Shown here: piece after piece, positions 7,465 through 15,714 of the stretch | How the letters are laid out: the number at the start of each line of letters is the position of its first letter | How positions within the stretch are numbered: the first letter of the stretch is position 1 | Source of the DNA: a virus | Length of the DNA: 39,859 nt | Direction: 5' to 3' (one strand) | IMG/VR virus record: IMGVR_UViG_3300025641_000019 | Coordinates: 1-39,859 of that record | The notes under the pieces: model-generated | Database searches by the model: none | Told to the model about the DNA's origin: nothing | The model's input: only the letters and a program-made list of their open reading frames with translations | Position numbers and translations under genes: made by a program

Positions 7465-10400
7465 ATGAGTAGTACAAGATTAACTAGTAGAGAAGTCGTA
7501 AGTAGTACGTCTACACACCTTTCAGAGTTAAACCAGATGACTAGTAAAGGTGTCGTCTATGTTGAAGAAGATACTGGAAGAATGGTATTAGGTGATGGTG
7601 TTCGTAACTATAACGATATCCCTTCTAATGTCTTATCAGCAGATAACGCTACATTCTTATCTCATTGGAGATACGATGAACCTACACGTAGACTTGTTTC
7701 TGATAAAGCTATTGAAACAACACTTAACTCATTATTCTTAGGTGAGCAACATAAGATGTCTTCTGGTTCAGAGAACATCTACTTTACTAACCTAACATCT
7801 GACATTAACTTCTTCCCTATGTGGGGTGGTCTTAAAGATCAGTCTATATCGACTAATAGAGACTCTACAGGCTTCATACCTCCAAGTGGACGTGTATACA
7901 CTGATATGTTCTCTTTACCTCTAGGTGGACAACCAGACCCTCTTACTTCTGTAGGATATGATGGTGATAACTACTTCGGTATTAACATCTCTGGTTTAGG
8001 TATTACTACAATCGCTGCTGAGTCAGTTGGTCCAGAAATAAGACTTGAGTACCGTATCGTAATTAGCGGTAAACAGGTTTATATGCAGGAACTACCTAGA
8101 GCAGCTGCTCGTTCTTCTGCAGGTGCTACTATATACCCTGGTGATACTATTGAGTGGTTCTTTGACCACCCTGTAGATGTAAAAGCAGGTACTACACTAA
8201 GAGCTTCTATTTATAAAGTACGCAACTCTGATGATGCAGACTTAGGTATATTCCAAGTTCGTCAAGGTGATACTGTAGACCCTAACACTGGGTTACTAAG
8301 ATATCAATCAACAGTACATAACAGACTATATGAAGATAAAGACTTAGAGTTAATCTCACCATACTTGAAGTATAAAGCTATGGACTTTAGTGTTGATTCA
8401 ACAGGTACTTCTATCTTACTTAAAGACCTTACTTTAGCTTCTGGTTCACAGATGCTTATACCTCACAACATTAACACAATACAAGCTATTGCTAATGGTA
8501 CTGAGATTAAGATTATGGTTAAAGATGGAGCTAAGATTCTTATAGAGTCTTTACCAGTTAGTGCTGTAAGTATCAATGGTACTTTAGTAAACTCTGTATT
8601 AGCTAACGCTGTAACAGAATTAAATAACTTATTTACTAACACACTAAGCTTTGCTTCACAGGGTAACGCTGTAACTGCTTTTGCTATCAGTGGCGATGAC
8701 CTAACTTTAACTCTTGCTGATTCTACCTCTTATACTGTTGATATAACTACACTTGGTGTGGATACAAACAGCTTTGTAGCTAGTGGTGCTTTAAGTGGTA
8801 CAGACCTTGTTCTTACCATGAGTGATGCATCTACAGTAACAATAGATGTAACTAACATGATTAACGGCTCTACAATGAGTGCAGTAAATGATGAATGGTA
8901 TATATCTTACGGTGCTAACGCTAACTCACCAGTTTCATCAGATATAATAGATACTACACTAGTGGGTGGTACTGAAGTACGTTTACAAGGTCCATACTAC
9001 TTTGGTCAATCTTTACTTAAAGGTTCTGAGTTTAAGTTTAACATGCAGACAGGTAATCAACTTCGTTTGGGTATCTGGGATGGTGCTGAAGTAGCGACTT
9101 CTTACACTGGAAGTCCTTCTATGGCAGAAGCTACTAACTGGAACACAGTGTTTAGCTTTGCTAACGGAACTGGTAAGTTCACAAGCTCTACTAATACAGA
9201 TGTAACAACATACCATGCAAGTGGTTATACAGCAGTACAAAACGCTCCTATGTCTCTTAGATTCGGAAACGATGGTCACTTAACACTAATTGACTTGACT
9301 GGTGGTACTGAGACTATTGTAGCTAAGACACTTATTGCTTTAACTGTTACTTCTTTCAACTTACAGTTTGGTGGATTCAACAACTCAATCTTCCCTAACG
9401 GTATTATTAAAGATAGTGGATGGTCTATCGTACATGACTTCGATAACTCAGAAGCAGGTATAGTAAACGGTATAGAAGACCATACAGTACTTAAGTCAGA
9501 TATTTCTATTCTCCCCGGAGAGAAGATTATGTTTATGCTTGATGAATTAGGTACAGGTGATTTCTTTGGTACAGATTATAGTGCGGCTTCTACAGGCGTT
9601 GCTACAGCTGAAGAACAGTTAGACGGTGCATTCATATACCAGACTAATGAAGCTATTGTATTTGATACTGCTCAAAATGCTTCAGATTGGAATGCAAATA
9701 CAAACGCACCTAATTACTTCTATAACGCAAACCTAAACCAATACAGAGACGGTGGTGCTGGAACTATTCAAGGTATGTTTAGTTTACGATACACAACAGA
9801 TAACACAATTACACTTTTTGATGAAGACTCTAATGTTAAGATTGCTACACGGAAAGTAAACGGTGACGGAACTACTCCTTTACACCTATTCTTTGGTGTT
9901 AGAGGAAACAGAGCTTATTACTCTATTCCAGAGATATCTAAGCAATCTATTACAGGTGGCTCACAGCCTAACCTAACATTCGCACCTGACGTATCTGACC
10001 AAGCATTTACTGTAGAAGAGAACACAGCATTTAACTTCCAGATAGCACTAGATGCTAACTCTGATATTGTTAACATGTATGGTGAAAGTGATGCTCCAAG
10101 TTGGGCAGTACTAAACCAAGTAACAGGACAACTCATTGGTACTTCAGCTGCATTCACAGGCTCTAGTGACGCTTATGTCATTAACTGTAAAGCGGCTAAT
10201 GCTATCGGTGGTATAACTAACTTTACTGTAACTATCAACGTAACAGAAGCTGCTTACACTAACTCAAAGTCTTTAGACTTAGACGGTTCAACCAACTGGC
10301 TTCAAGGTAATCCTATTAGCATGACTGCTCTAGAACGAGCAACAAACGGTGACGGTAATGGTTGGACTATATCTATGTGGGTTAAACCAGATACCTCAAA

Positions 10401-11007
10401 TACAGGTAATCAGGCCTTACTAGTTTACGGTGCAGGAGATGATTACAACGGTGGAGCTATTACTCTAAAGCAAAACGGCGGTACAAGCTTAGTCTTCAAC
10501 TACGGTACTGTGTATGACAACATAATACTTGTTAACGGTAACTCATTTGTAAACAACACATGGCAACATGTAATGATTACCTTTGATGGTGGAACTACGG
10601 GAACTAACCCTAATCTTGCTACTGACTACTACGGTAGATTTAACATCTATATCGATGGTTCACAGATAACACCTTTCGGCGTTGCTTCTAATAGCGGTTA
10701 CGATGGAGCCTTAAGTGGTGCTAATCCATCTGATAATATCTTCAGAATAGGTAGGCAGAGTAACGTACACAATAACTACTACCAAGGTACAATTAACCAA
10801 GTAGCTATTTGGGATACAGACCAATCTGCTAACGTAGCAACTATCTACAACTCTGGTGTTGCACAAGACTTAAGCCTATTGGCTGTAGCTCCAACACATT
10901 ACTACGAGATAGAGACTTCTGTAACAACTATAGCTGACATCGAAGGTTCAGCTCCTTTGACTGGTTATAACTTTGTAACTGGTGACTTAGTAACAGACGC
11001 TCCATAA
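7465..11007 (+). CDS. Large multidomain fibre / spike with LamG-like C-terminal domain
   Basis: This is a 1180-residue virion adhesin. The N-terminal 60 residues contain RMVLGDGVRNYNDIP, the GDG-type element that begins many trimeric fibres. Residues about 475-800 hold two related beta-sandwich modules (compare SLRFGNDGHLTLIDL with SLRYTTDNTITLFDE). Residues about 835-930 form a cadherin/Ig-like unit (FTVEENTAFNFQIAL ... SWAVLNQVTGQLIG). The last 250 residues are a LamG/concanavalin-type domain (GWTISMWVKPD ... WQHVMITFDG ... FNIYIDG ... INQVAIWD). It is expected to bind host glycans. Its place between portal and scaffold is unusual for a tail fibre, so a head fibre is possible. Confidence 0.8.
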   Translation: MSSTRLTSREVVSSTSTHLSELNQMTSKGVVYVEEDTGRMVLGDGVRNYNDIPSNVLSADNATFLSHWRYDEPTRRLVSDKAIETTLNSLFLGEQHKMSSGSENIYFTNLTSDINFFPMWGGLKDQSISTNRDSTGFIPPSGRVYTDMFSLPLGGQPDPLTSVGYDGDNYFGINISGLGITTIAAESVGPEIRLEYRIVISGKQVYMQELPRAAARSSAGATIYPGDTIEWFFDHPVDVKAGTTLRASIYKVRNSDDADLGIFQVRQGDTVDPNTGLLRYQSTVHNRLYEDKDLELISPYLKYKAMDFSVDSTGTSILLKDLTLASGSQMLIPHNINTIQAIANGTEIKIMVKDGAKILIESLPVSAVSINGTLVNSVLANAVTELNNLFTNTLSFASQGNAVTAFAISGDDLTLTLADSTSYTVDITTLGVDTNSFVASGALSGTDLVLTMSDASTVTIDVTNMINGSTMSAVNDEWYISYGANANSPVSSDIIDTTLVGGTEVRLQGPYYFGQSLLKGSEFKFNMQTGNQLRLGIWDGAEVATSYTGSPSMAEATNWNTVFSFANGTGKFTSSTNTDVTTYHASGYTAVQNAPMSLRFGNDGHLTLIDLTGGTETIVAKTLIALTVTSFNLQFGGFNNSIFPNGIIKDSGWSIVHDFDNSEAGIVNGIEDHTVLKSDISILPGEKIMFMLDELGTGDFFGTDYSAASTGVATAEEQLDGAFIYQTNEAIVFDTAQNASDWNANTNAPNYFYNANLNQYRDGGAGTIQGMFSLRYTTDNTITLFDEDSNVKIATRKVNGDGTTPLHLFFGVRGNRAYYSIPEISKQSITGGSQPNLTFAPDVSDQAFTVEENTAFNFQIALDANSDIVNMYGESDAPSWAVLNQVTGQLIGTSAAFTGSSDAYVINCKAANAIGGITNFTVTINVTEAAYTNSKSLDLDGSTNWLQGNPISMTALERATNGDGNGWTISMWVKPDTSNTGNQALLVYGAGDDYNGGAITLKQNGGTSLVFNYGTVYDNIILVNGNSFVNNTWQHVMITFDGGTTGTNPNLATDYYGRFNIYIDGSQITPFGVASNSGYDGALSGANPSDNIFRIGRQSNVHNNYYQGTINQVAIWDTDQSANVATIYNSGVAQDLSLLAVAPTHYYEIETSVTTIADIEGSAPLTGYNFVTGDLVTDAP

Positions 11008-11013
11008 TAACTA

Positions 11014-11042
11014 TTGACAGCTCCTAGTTTATGTGTTATAAG
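11014..11042 (+). promoter_or_regulatory. Sigma-70 type promoter upstream of 11075 gene
   Basis: TTGACA at 11014-11019, 17-bp spacer, TATAAG at 11037-11042 with extended TGT. An inverted repeat (CTCCTAG at 11021-11027, CTAGGGG at 11043-11049, one G-T) brackets the -10 element and could be an operator. Confidence 0.75.
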
Positions 11043-11074
11043 CTAGGGGTTATAGTCAACCGATAGGAACTTTA

Positions 11075-11281
11075 ATGATTCTCAAACAATTAGTAAATGA
11101 TAAAACACTGTACGATGCTTTTATAGAAGAGTTGGATATACGGATTAACTTCGCATATAAACAGTTAGAACAAAGGGATGAACCCTTGGAACTACACCGA
11201 CTACAAGGTGAAATAAAAGCATTGCGTAGCTTGAAACAATTACGTGATAAAATCAACGGAGAGAGAACGGAGACATTTTAA
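11075..11281 (+). CDS. Small helical protein, unknown
   Basis: This is a 68-residue helical protein. Its layout, with L-x-x-LY-x-AF-x-EEL near the start, LHRLQGEIKALRSLKQLRD in the middle and NGE at the end, matches the short proteins found between portal and scaffold in T7-like marine phages. It is the first gene after the promoter at 11014 and lies two bases before the next start. It may be a coiled-coil head component. Function is not recognised. Confidence 0.6.
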   Translation: MILKQLVNDKTLYDAFIEELDIRINFAYKQLEQRDEPLELHRLQGEIKALRSLKQLRDKINGERTETF

Positions 11282-11283
11282 CA

Positions 11284-12882
11284 ATGATGAAGAGTAAAAA
11301 CAATAAGCTCTACGAAGAAGGTGGCTTAGCTACTGACGGTGTAGACGTAGACCCAGTGTCAGGTAATGATGTACCTCCTGGCTCTAACGCAGAAGATGTA
11401 AGGGATGATATCCCTGCACAGCTATCGTCTGGTGAGTACGTTGTACCTGCTGACGTAGTGAAGTACTTTGGTGTAGCTCACTTTGAGAAACTAAGAGCTA
11501 AAGCTAAAGACGGATTAGAAGGCATGGAAGAGGATGGACGTATGGGTGGAGAGCCTGTAGAAGAAGCTCCTGTAGGTGTGTCAGATGAAGATTTAATGAA
11601 CCTAGATGGTTATGCAACAGGTGGAATGGTAATGAAAGACTCAGATGTAAATAGCATTATAGATCGTGTAAAGGCAGCTGCAAAGTCTGACCCTTCCGTA
11701 TCTAATTTATTAAAAGCAAAAGGTATCTACATGCAAGATGACAGTGTAGGTCCAGAAGTAAAAGGACAAGCAGGTCCTCGTAAGTTTAACGAAGGTGGCA
11801 CTGCTGATAGCCCACTAACAGGTGAGTTTGACCCTGCAGGTACAACAGGTAACTACAACCCTTACACGTACACCCCAGGATTCTCTGTAGAATCAGGTAG
11901 TACAGGTTCAGCTCCTACAGTTCCTGGAACTCCTGTAGCTCCTGGTGTGGAGTCTCCTACAAAGCCTGTAACTTGTCCTCCAGGTTATATTTATGATGCA
12001 TCTTCTAACTCTTGTATTGTAGACCCTAATGCTCCTGTTGATAACAGAGATGGCGGTAATAACGTACAAGCAGACCCAGAAGCTTGGATGAAGAAGTATG
12101 ACTACACAGACCCTGCTGTACTTCTGGAACAATCATTAGATACACTCAACATGGGTGAAACAGATGAAGAAAAAGGTTTCTTAGAGAAAGCTGCAGGTGC
12201 AGTATCTGGATTCTTTGATAACGGTATCTTTGGTAAGATATTCAAGACACAGAAACATGCTGAAGTATTAGCTAACGCGGCTGTACTAGAATCACATGGT
12301 TACACAGATCAAGCTACTAAGTTACGTGAAGCGGCAGGTGGATACGCTGAGTCTAACAAGTTAAAGTTAGGTGGGTTCTTTGACTCAACTACATCTCTAA
12401 CTAAGATGGCTATGGGTCAGTATGGTCAGACTGAGATGATGAAAGGCAACTACATGCCTTCTAACAAGACTAAGAAAGCTGATGAAGGAACTTCTTCTAG
12501 TCCTTTCCTTAAGTCATCTGGTAAGAAATACCAAGATGCAGGTTTAGGTCTAGCACGTAAAATGAAAGACTACAGCCCTAGAACTAAAGCTGCTATCCAA
12601 ACTAAGATAGATAAAGGTGAGGATAGAGGGACATCTTGGAAAGGTGGTAAAGTAGCCACTAACCAAGCTAAACCAGGTAAGACTACTTCTAAGAATACAT
12701 CTGGACCTGCAGGTCAAGGTATGCCTTCAGCTTCTAAACCTAAGTCTGTAGCTCAGCGTAAAGCATCTGCAGCTAAGAAGTATGGTGGTTTAGCTAAAGG
12801 CGGAAGAGCTACTGGTGGACTAGTAGACAAAAAGACTAAACTAAAGAAGAAAGGTTTAGCTTCTAAACCAACTGATAAATAA
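11284..12882 (+). CDS. Virion-associated protein with KGG-type repeats
   Basis: This 532-residue protein has three parts. The N-terminal 100 residues include LSSGEYVVPADVVKYFGVAHFEKLR, a conserved segment in marine phages (recognised as SGEYVVPADVV and YFGVAHFEKLR). The middle is Gly/Pro/Thr-rich with a short Cys loop (CPPGYIYDASSNSC). The C-terminal 120 residues are Lys-rich and end in AKKYGGLAKGGRATGGLV. 'GG' punctuation recurs along the length (YEEGGLATDG, ATGGMVMKD, FNEGGTADS). It lies between portal and scaffold, so a head or internal protein is likely. No enzymatic motif is seen. Confidence 0.65.
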   Translation: MMKSKNNKLYEEGGLATDGVDVDPVSGNDVPPGSNAEDVRDDIPAQLSSGEYVVPADVVKYFGVAHFEKLRAKAKDGLEGMEEDGRMGGEPVEEAPVGVSDEDLMNLDGYATGGMVMKDSDVNSIIDRVKAAAKSDPSVSNLLKAKGIYMQDDSVGPEVKGQAGPRKFNEGGTADSPLTGEFDPAGTTGNYNPYTYTPGFSVESGSTGSAPTVPGTPVAPGVESPTKPVTCPPGYIYDASSNSCIVDPNAPVDNRDGGNNVQADPEAWMKKYDYTDPAVLLEQSLDTLNMGETDEEKGFLEKAAGAVSGFFDNGIFGKIFKTQKHAEVLANAAVLESHGYTDQATKLREAAGGYAESNKLKLGGFFDSTTSLTKMAMGQYGQTEMMKGNYMPSNKTKKADEGTSSSPFLKSSGKKYQDAGLGLARKMKDYSPRTKAAIQTKIDKGEDRGTSWKGGKVATNQAKPGKTTSKNTSGPAGQGMPSASKPKSVAQRKASAAKKYGGLAKGGRATGGLVDKKTKLKKKGLASKPTDK

Positions 12883-12980
12883 TACTACTAAAGGTGGGGG
12901 TGAACAGCCCTCATCAACTCCTAAATAACTAAGGCCACTCAGCTACGGCTGACCCCAACATAAACAAAAGGATGTATAAT
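12883..12980 (+). promoter_or_regulatory. Scaffold-gene leader with long-range stem
   Basis: Between the two genes, GGGGT (12897-12901) plus CAGCC (12905-12909), separated by a GAA bulge, pair exactly with GGCTG (12947-12951, using g47) plus ACCCC (12952-12956). A competing short hairpin, CAGC-TACG-GCTG, spans 12940-12951. There is no U-tract, so it is not an obvious terminator. AAAAGG at 12966-12971 is the ribosome site of the scaffold gene. Confidence 0.4.
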
Positions 12981-13886
12981 ATGGCTCAAGATATGGTAAA
13001 GAAAATGGATACTGCAGAGGCAATGATGTCACGAGGCAGTAACTACGCAGTTAAACAAGCTCGTATGGATAAAGACGAAGCAGAATTAGCAGCTCTAGTA
13101 GCAGAGCATAACGGTGAAGAAGTAGAGACAGTAGAAGAAGCTGTTGAAGAAGTAGAAGAGGCTGTTACAGAAGAGCCAGTTGAGTCAGAAGAAGAAGAGT
13201 CTGATGAGAACTTAAGTAGAGAAGAGAAGTCCTTCAAGAAGCGTTATGGTGATCTCCGTCGTCATATGGCTGACAAAGAGAAGGAATGGAAAGAGCAGTT
13301 GGAAGAACAATCATCAGCACCTCTTCGAGCACCTAGTTCAGATGAAGACATTGAAGCATGGGCTGAGAAGTACCCAGACGTAGCAGCTATAGTAGAAACT
13401 ATTGCATCTAAGAAAGCAGATGAGAAGTTTGCTGTAGCAGAAGAAAGACTACGTGAGTACGATGAAGCAGCTTATGAAGTTGAAAGAACTAAAGCAGAAA
13501 CAACTATCCGTAAGTCACATGCAGACTTCGATGAGTTAAGAGACTCAGACAAGTTCCATGACTGGGTAGAAGACCAACCTAAATGGGTACGTGATGCCTT
13601 ATATGAGAACTCAGATGATGCAGCTAGTGTTGTAAGAGTTATTGACTTGTATAAAGTAGACAACAACATGACCCCTGCAGCTAAGAAGAAAGCCACTAAG
13701 GATGCAGCTAAGACTGTAGCTAAGCGTGGAACACCTGCTGTAGACAGTGACGGTTCTGGTCAAATGATTAAAGAATCTCAAGTATCTAAAATGACTGATA
13801 AACAGTTTGAAGATAACTACGAGAAGATACAAGCAGCTATGGCTTCTGGTAAGTTCGTTTATGACGTATCAGGCAAAGCTCGTTAA
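12981..13886 (+). CDS. Scaffolding protein
   Basis: The ATG at 12981 gives nine bases from AAAAGG, the same spacing as the capsid gene; ATG 12972 abuts the ribosome site and is disfavoured. The 301-residue product is highly acidic and coiled-coil-like, with a Glu-rich stretch at residues 35-75, and it ends in a helix plus a basic tail (KFVYDVSGKAR). It lies directly before the major capsid gene, as scaffold genes of T7- and SIO1-type phages do. Expected role: guide procapsid assembly, then leave. Confidence 0.85.
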   Translation: MAQDMVKKMDTAEAMMSRGSNYAVKQARMDKDEAELAALVAEHNGEEVETVEEAVEEVEEAVTEEPVESEEEESDENLSREEKSFKKRYGDLRRHMADKEKEWKEQLEEQSSAPLRAPSSDEDIEAWAEKYPDVAAIVETIASKKADEKFAVAEERLREYDEAAYEVERTKAETTIRKSHADFDELRDSDKFHDWVEDQPKWVRDALYENSDDAASVVRVIDLYKVDNNMTPAAKKKATKDAAKTVAKRGTPAVDSDGSGQMIKESQVSKMTDKQFEDNYEKIQAAMASGKFVYDVSGKAR

Positions 13887-13909
13887 TACCAACATACTTA
13901 AATAAGTGC

Positions 13910-13938
13910 TTGACAGACAAGTACAAGTATGGTATAAC
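13910..13938 (+). promoter_or_regulatory. Sigma-70 type promoter for major capsid gene
   Basis: TTGACA at 13910-13915, 17-bp spacer, TATAAC at 13933-13938 with extended TGG. It lies 250 bp upstream of the capsid start. Confidence 0.8.
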
Positions 13939-14186
13939 TGTTGATGTCCTATTAGACCGATATGCAAGGTCATCTAGGGCATCTTCAAAGACTCACATTG
14001 AGTCATAGAACACTAATAAATCTCTAAGAATTACCTGATAATAAAGGCCCGATTAGTTAGACTGGCAAGTTGACCTAATTGCACCCTTGAAAGCTCAGCC
14101 CCTTATCTAGATTGTTTTAGGTTCATTTAACCGAGATACAATTAAGTATCTTTATTACTAGCCAAACATCATAAAGGATATTAATC
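13939..14186 (+). promoter_or_regulatory. Structured 5' leader of the capsid mRNA
   Basis: This is a 300-base gap with no plausible ORF. Downstream of the promoter, GATGTCC pairs with GGGCATC about 30 bases later, with GACC/GGTC nested inside. GACTCA-CAT-TGAGTC is a perfect 6-bp hairpin. AGATAC-n6-GTATCT follows near 14134-14151, and TAATTG (14076-14081) can pair with CAATTA (14139-14144). The capsid ribosome site AAAGG (about 14173-14177) closes the leader. Likely roles are mRNA stability or translational control of the most abundant protein. No tRNA cloverleaf could be built. Confidence 0.55.
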
Positions 14187-15260
14187 ATGGCTTTTGCAGC
14201 AGAATCAGGACATACGAACCTGCCAAATGGTAACTTCTCTTCAGTTATCTATTCAAAGAAAGTACAACTTGCTTTCCGTAAGAAGAGCATTTGTAACGAC
14301 ATCACTAACTCAGACTATTTCGGTGAAATAGCTTCTCAAGGTGATACAGTTAAAATCATCAAAGAACCTGAGATTTCAGTATCAGAGTACAAGCGTGGAA
14401 CACAGATCGCTCCACAAGATTTAGACGATGCAGACTTCTCTCTAACAGTTGATAAAGCAAACTACTTTGCATTTAAGATCGACGATATCGAAGAAGCACA
14501 CAGCCATGTAAACTTCATGGACTTAGCAACTAACCGTGCTGCTTTCCGTTTAGCTGACCAATTAGATCAAGAAGTTCTTGGTTACTTGTCAGGTTACAAG
14601 CAATCTGCTTTACATGCAAACGCTAATGCAGTTAACAACATCGTTAACGGTACTAAAGCTGACGCAGCTGCAGGTACAGACGAACTATTAACTTCAATGA
14701 AGTTGAAGAAGTCTGACTTCGGTAACATCACAACAGCATCAGCAGCTGATCACTCAATCCCAGTAGCAGCACGTCTACCAGGAGCGACTGCTCTTCCAAC
14801 TGCTTACGCTTCACCAGTAATGCTTATCAACCGTATGGGTCGTTTACTAGACCAAAACAATGTTGATAAAGAAGGCAGATGGATCGTTATAGACCCAGTA
14901 ATGCTTGAAGTATTAATGGACGAAGATTCACGTTTCTTGAACGCTGACTTCGGTGACTCAGGTGCGTTGCGTAACGGCTTAGTAATGAACAAGTGGAATG
15001 GTTTCCGCGTATACGTTTCTAACAACTTACCATCAGTTGGAACAGGCCCTGCAACATCAGGTACTGCAAACCAAAACACTGACTTCGGTGCTATTGTTGC
15101 CGGTCACGATTCTGCTGTAGCAACTGCTGAGCAAATCAACAAGACTGAAACATACCGTGACGTTGACTCATTTGCAGACATCGTTCGTGGCATGCACTTA
15201 TACGGACGTAAGATTCTACGCCCAGAAGCATTAGTAACTGCTAAGTACAACCTAGCATAA
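14187..15260 (+). CDS. Major capsid protein
   Basis: This 357-residue protein follows scaffold, has its own promoter and is followed by a terminator, the arrangement seen for T7 gene 10. The N-terminus (SVIYSKKVQLAFRKKSICNDI) and the central VSEYKRGTQI ... DDADFSLTVDKANYFAF ... DIEEAHSHVNFMD segments match HK97-fold coat proteins of SIO1-like and related podoviruses. The codon choice appears more uniform and slightly less AT-rich than in neighbours, as expected for a highly expressed gene. Confidence 0.92.
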   Translation: MAFAAESGHTNLPNGNFSSVIYSKKVQLAFRKKSICNDITNSDYFGEIASQGDTVKIIKEPEISVSEYKRGTQIAPQDLDDADFSLTVDKANYFAFKIDDIEEAHSHVNFMDLATNRAAFRLADQLDQEVLGYLSGYKQSALHANANAVNNIVNGTKADAAAGTDELLTSMKLKKSDFGNITTASAADHSIPVAARLPGATALPTAYASPVMLINRMGRLLDQNNVDKEGRWIVIDPVMLEVLMDEDSRFLNADFGDSGALRNGLVMNKWNGFRVYVSNNLPSVGTGPATSGTANQNTDFGAIVAGHDSAVATAEQINKTETYRDVDSFADIVRGMHLYGRKILRPEALVTAKYNLA

Positions 15261-15273
15261 ACTAAACGAATAC

Positions 15274-15299
15274 AGGGAGTCCCAATTCTGGGGCTCTCT
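15274..15299 (+). terminator. Terminator after major capsid gene
   Basis: A 10-bp stem (core GAGTCCC pairing with GGGGCTC) around a six-base loop (AATTCT), followed by ATTTACTTTCT. It lies 14 bases after the capsid stop and probably reduces, rather than abolishes, readthrough to the tail genes, since no promoter was seen directly after it. Confidence 0.7.
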
Positions 15300-15336
15300 A
15301 TTTACTTTCTAAAACCATTCATAAAGGATTGACATT

Positions 15337-15699
15337 ATGGCTTTTATCGCTGATGCAGTGTTTGACGGTGGACTTACAATAGTAGATACTAACGGTACTC
15401 GTTTAGATATCTGCTCTAGTGAACCAACTACTTACGCACAAGCAACTTCAACATTAACACTTGGTAACGATACAGTTAACACAGGTGCTCCAACTAACGG
15501 TGCAACTGATGGTCGACGTGTAATCGTTCCTGCAATCACTGCCGGTACTGTTACTGGTACTGGTACTGCAGGTTTCTGGGCATTGACTAACGGTTCAGAT
15601 ACATTATATGCAACTGGTTCTTTGAGTGCATCACAAGCTGTTACTACTGGTAACACTTTCTCATTAGACGCAGTTTCTATCACTATCCGTGACGCTTAG
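15337..15699 (+). CDS. Head decoration / fibre-like structural protein
   Basis: This 120-residue, beta-rich, Thr/Ala/Gly-rich protein starts at the ATG after AAAGGATTGACATT. It begins MAFIADAVFDGGL, has CSSEPTTYAQA, and ends in ITIRDA after SLSASQAVTTGNTFSLD. I recall this pattern (C-x-x-EPTTYA ... TAQALTAGNTVT ... I-x-I-x-D) from capsid-associated proteins that follow the coat gene in marine podoviruses. It probably decorates or stabilises the capsid. Confidence 0.7.
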   Translation: MAFIADAVFDGGLTIVDTNGTRLDICSSEPTTYAQATSTLTLGNDTVNTGAPTNGATDGRRVIVPAITAGTVTGTGTAGFWALTNGSDTLYATGSLSASQAVTTGNTFSLDAVSITIRDA

Positions 15700-15714
15700 T
15701 AGGCGTTACTAAAG

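Noticed and set aside
14076-14144. Possible tRNA in the capsid leader (acceptor-like TAATTG/CAATTA, a GCTCAG string and a GGTTC string)
   Set aside because: No D-arm closure, no 7-base anticodon loop on a 5-bp stem, and no proper T-loop; the pairing is kept only as leader structure.
15326-15331. TTGACA just before the 15337 start codon as a promoter
   Set aside because: No -10 element at suitable distance; it lies between the ribosome site and the ATG and any transcript would lack the start codon.
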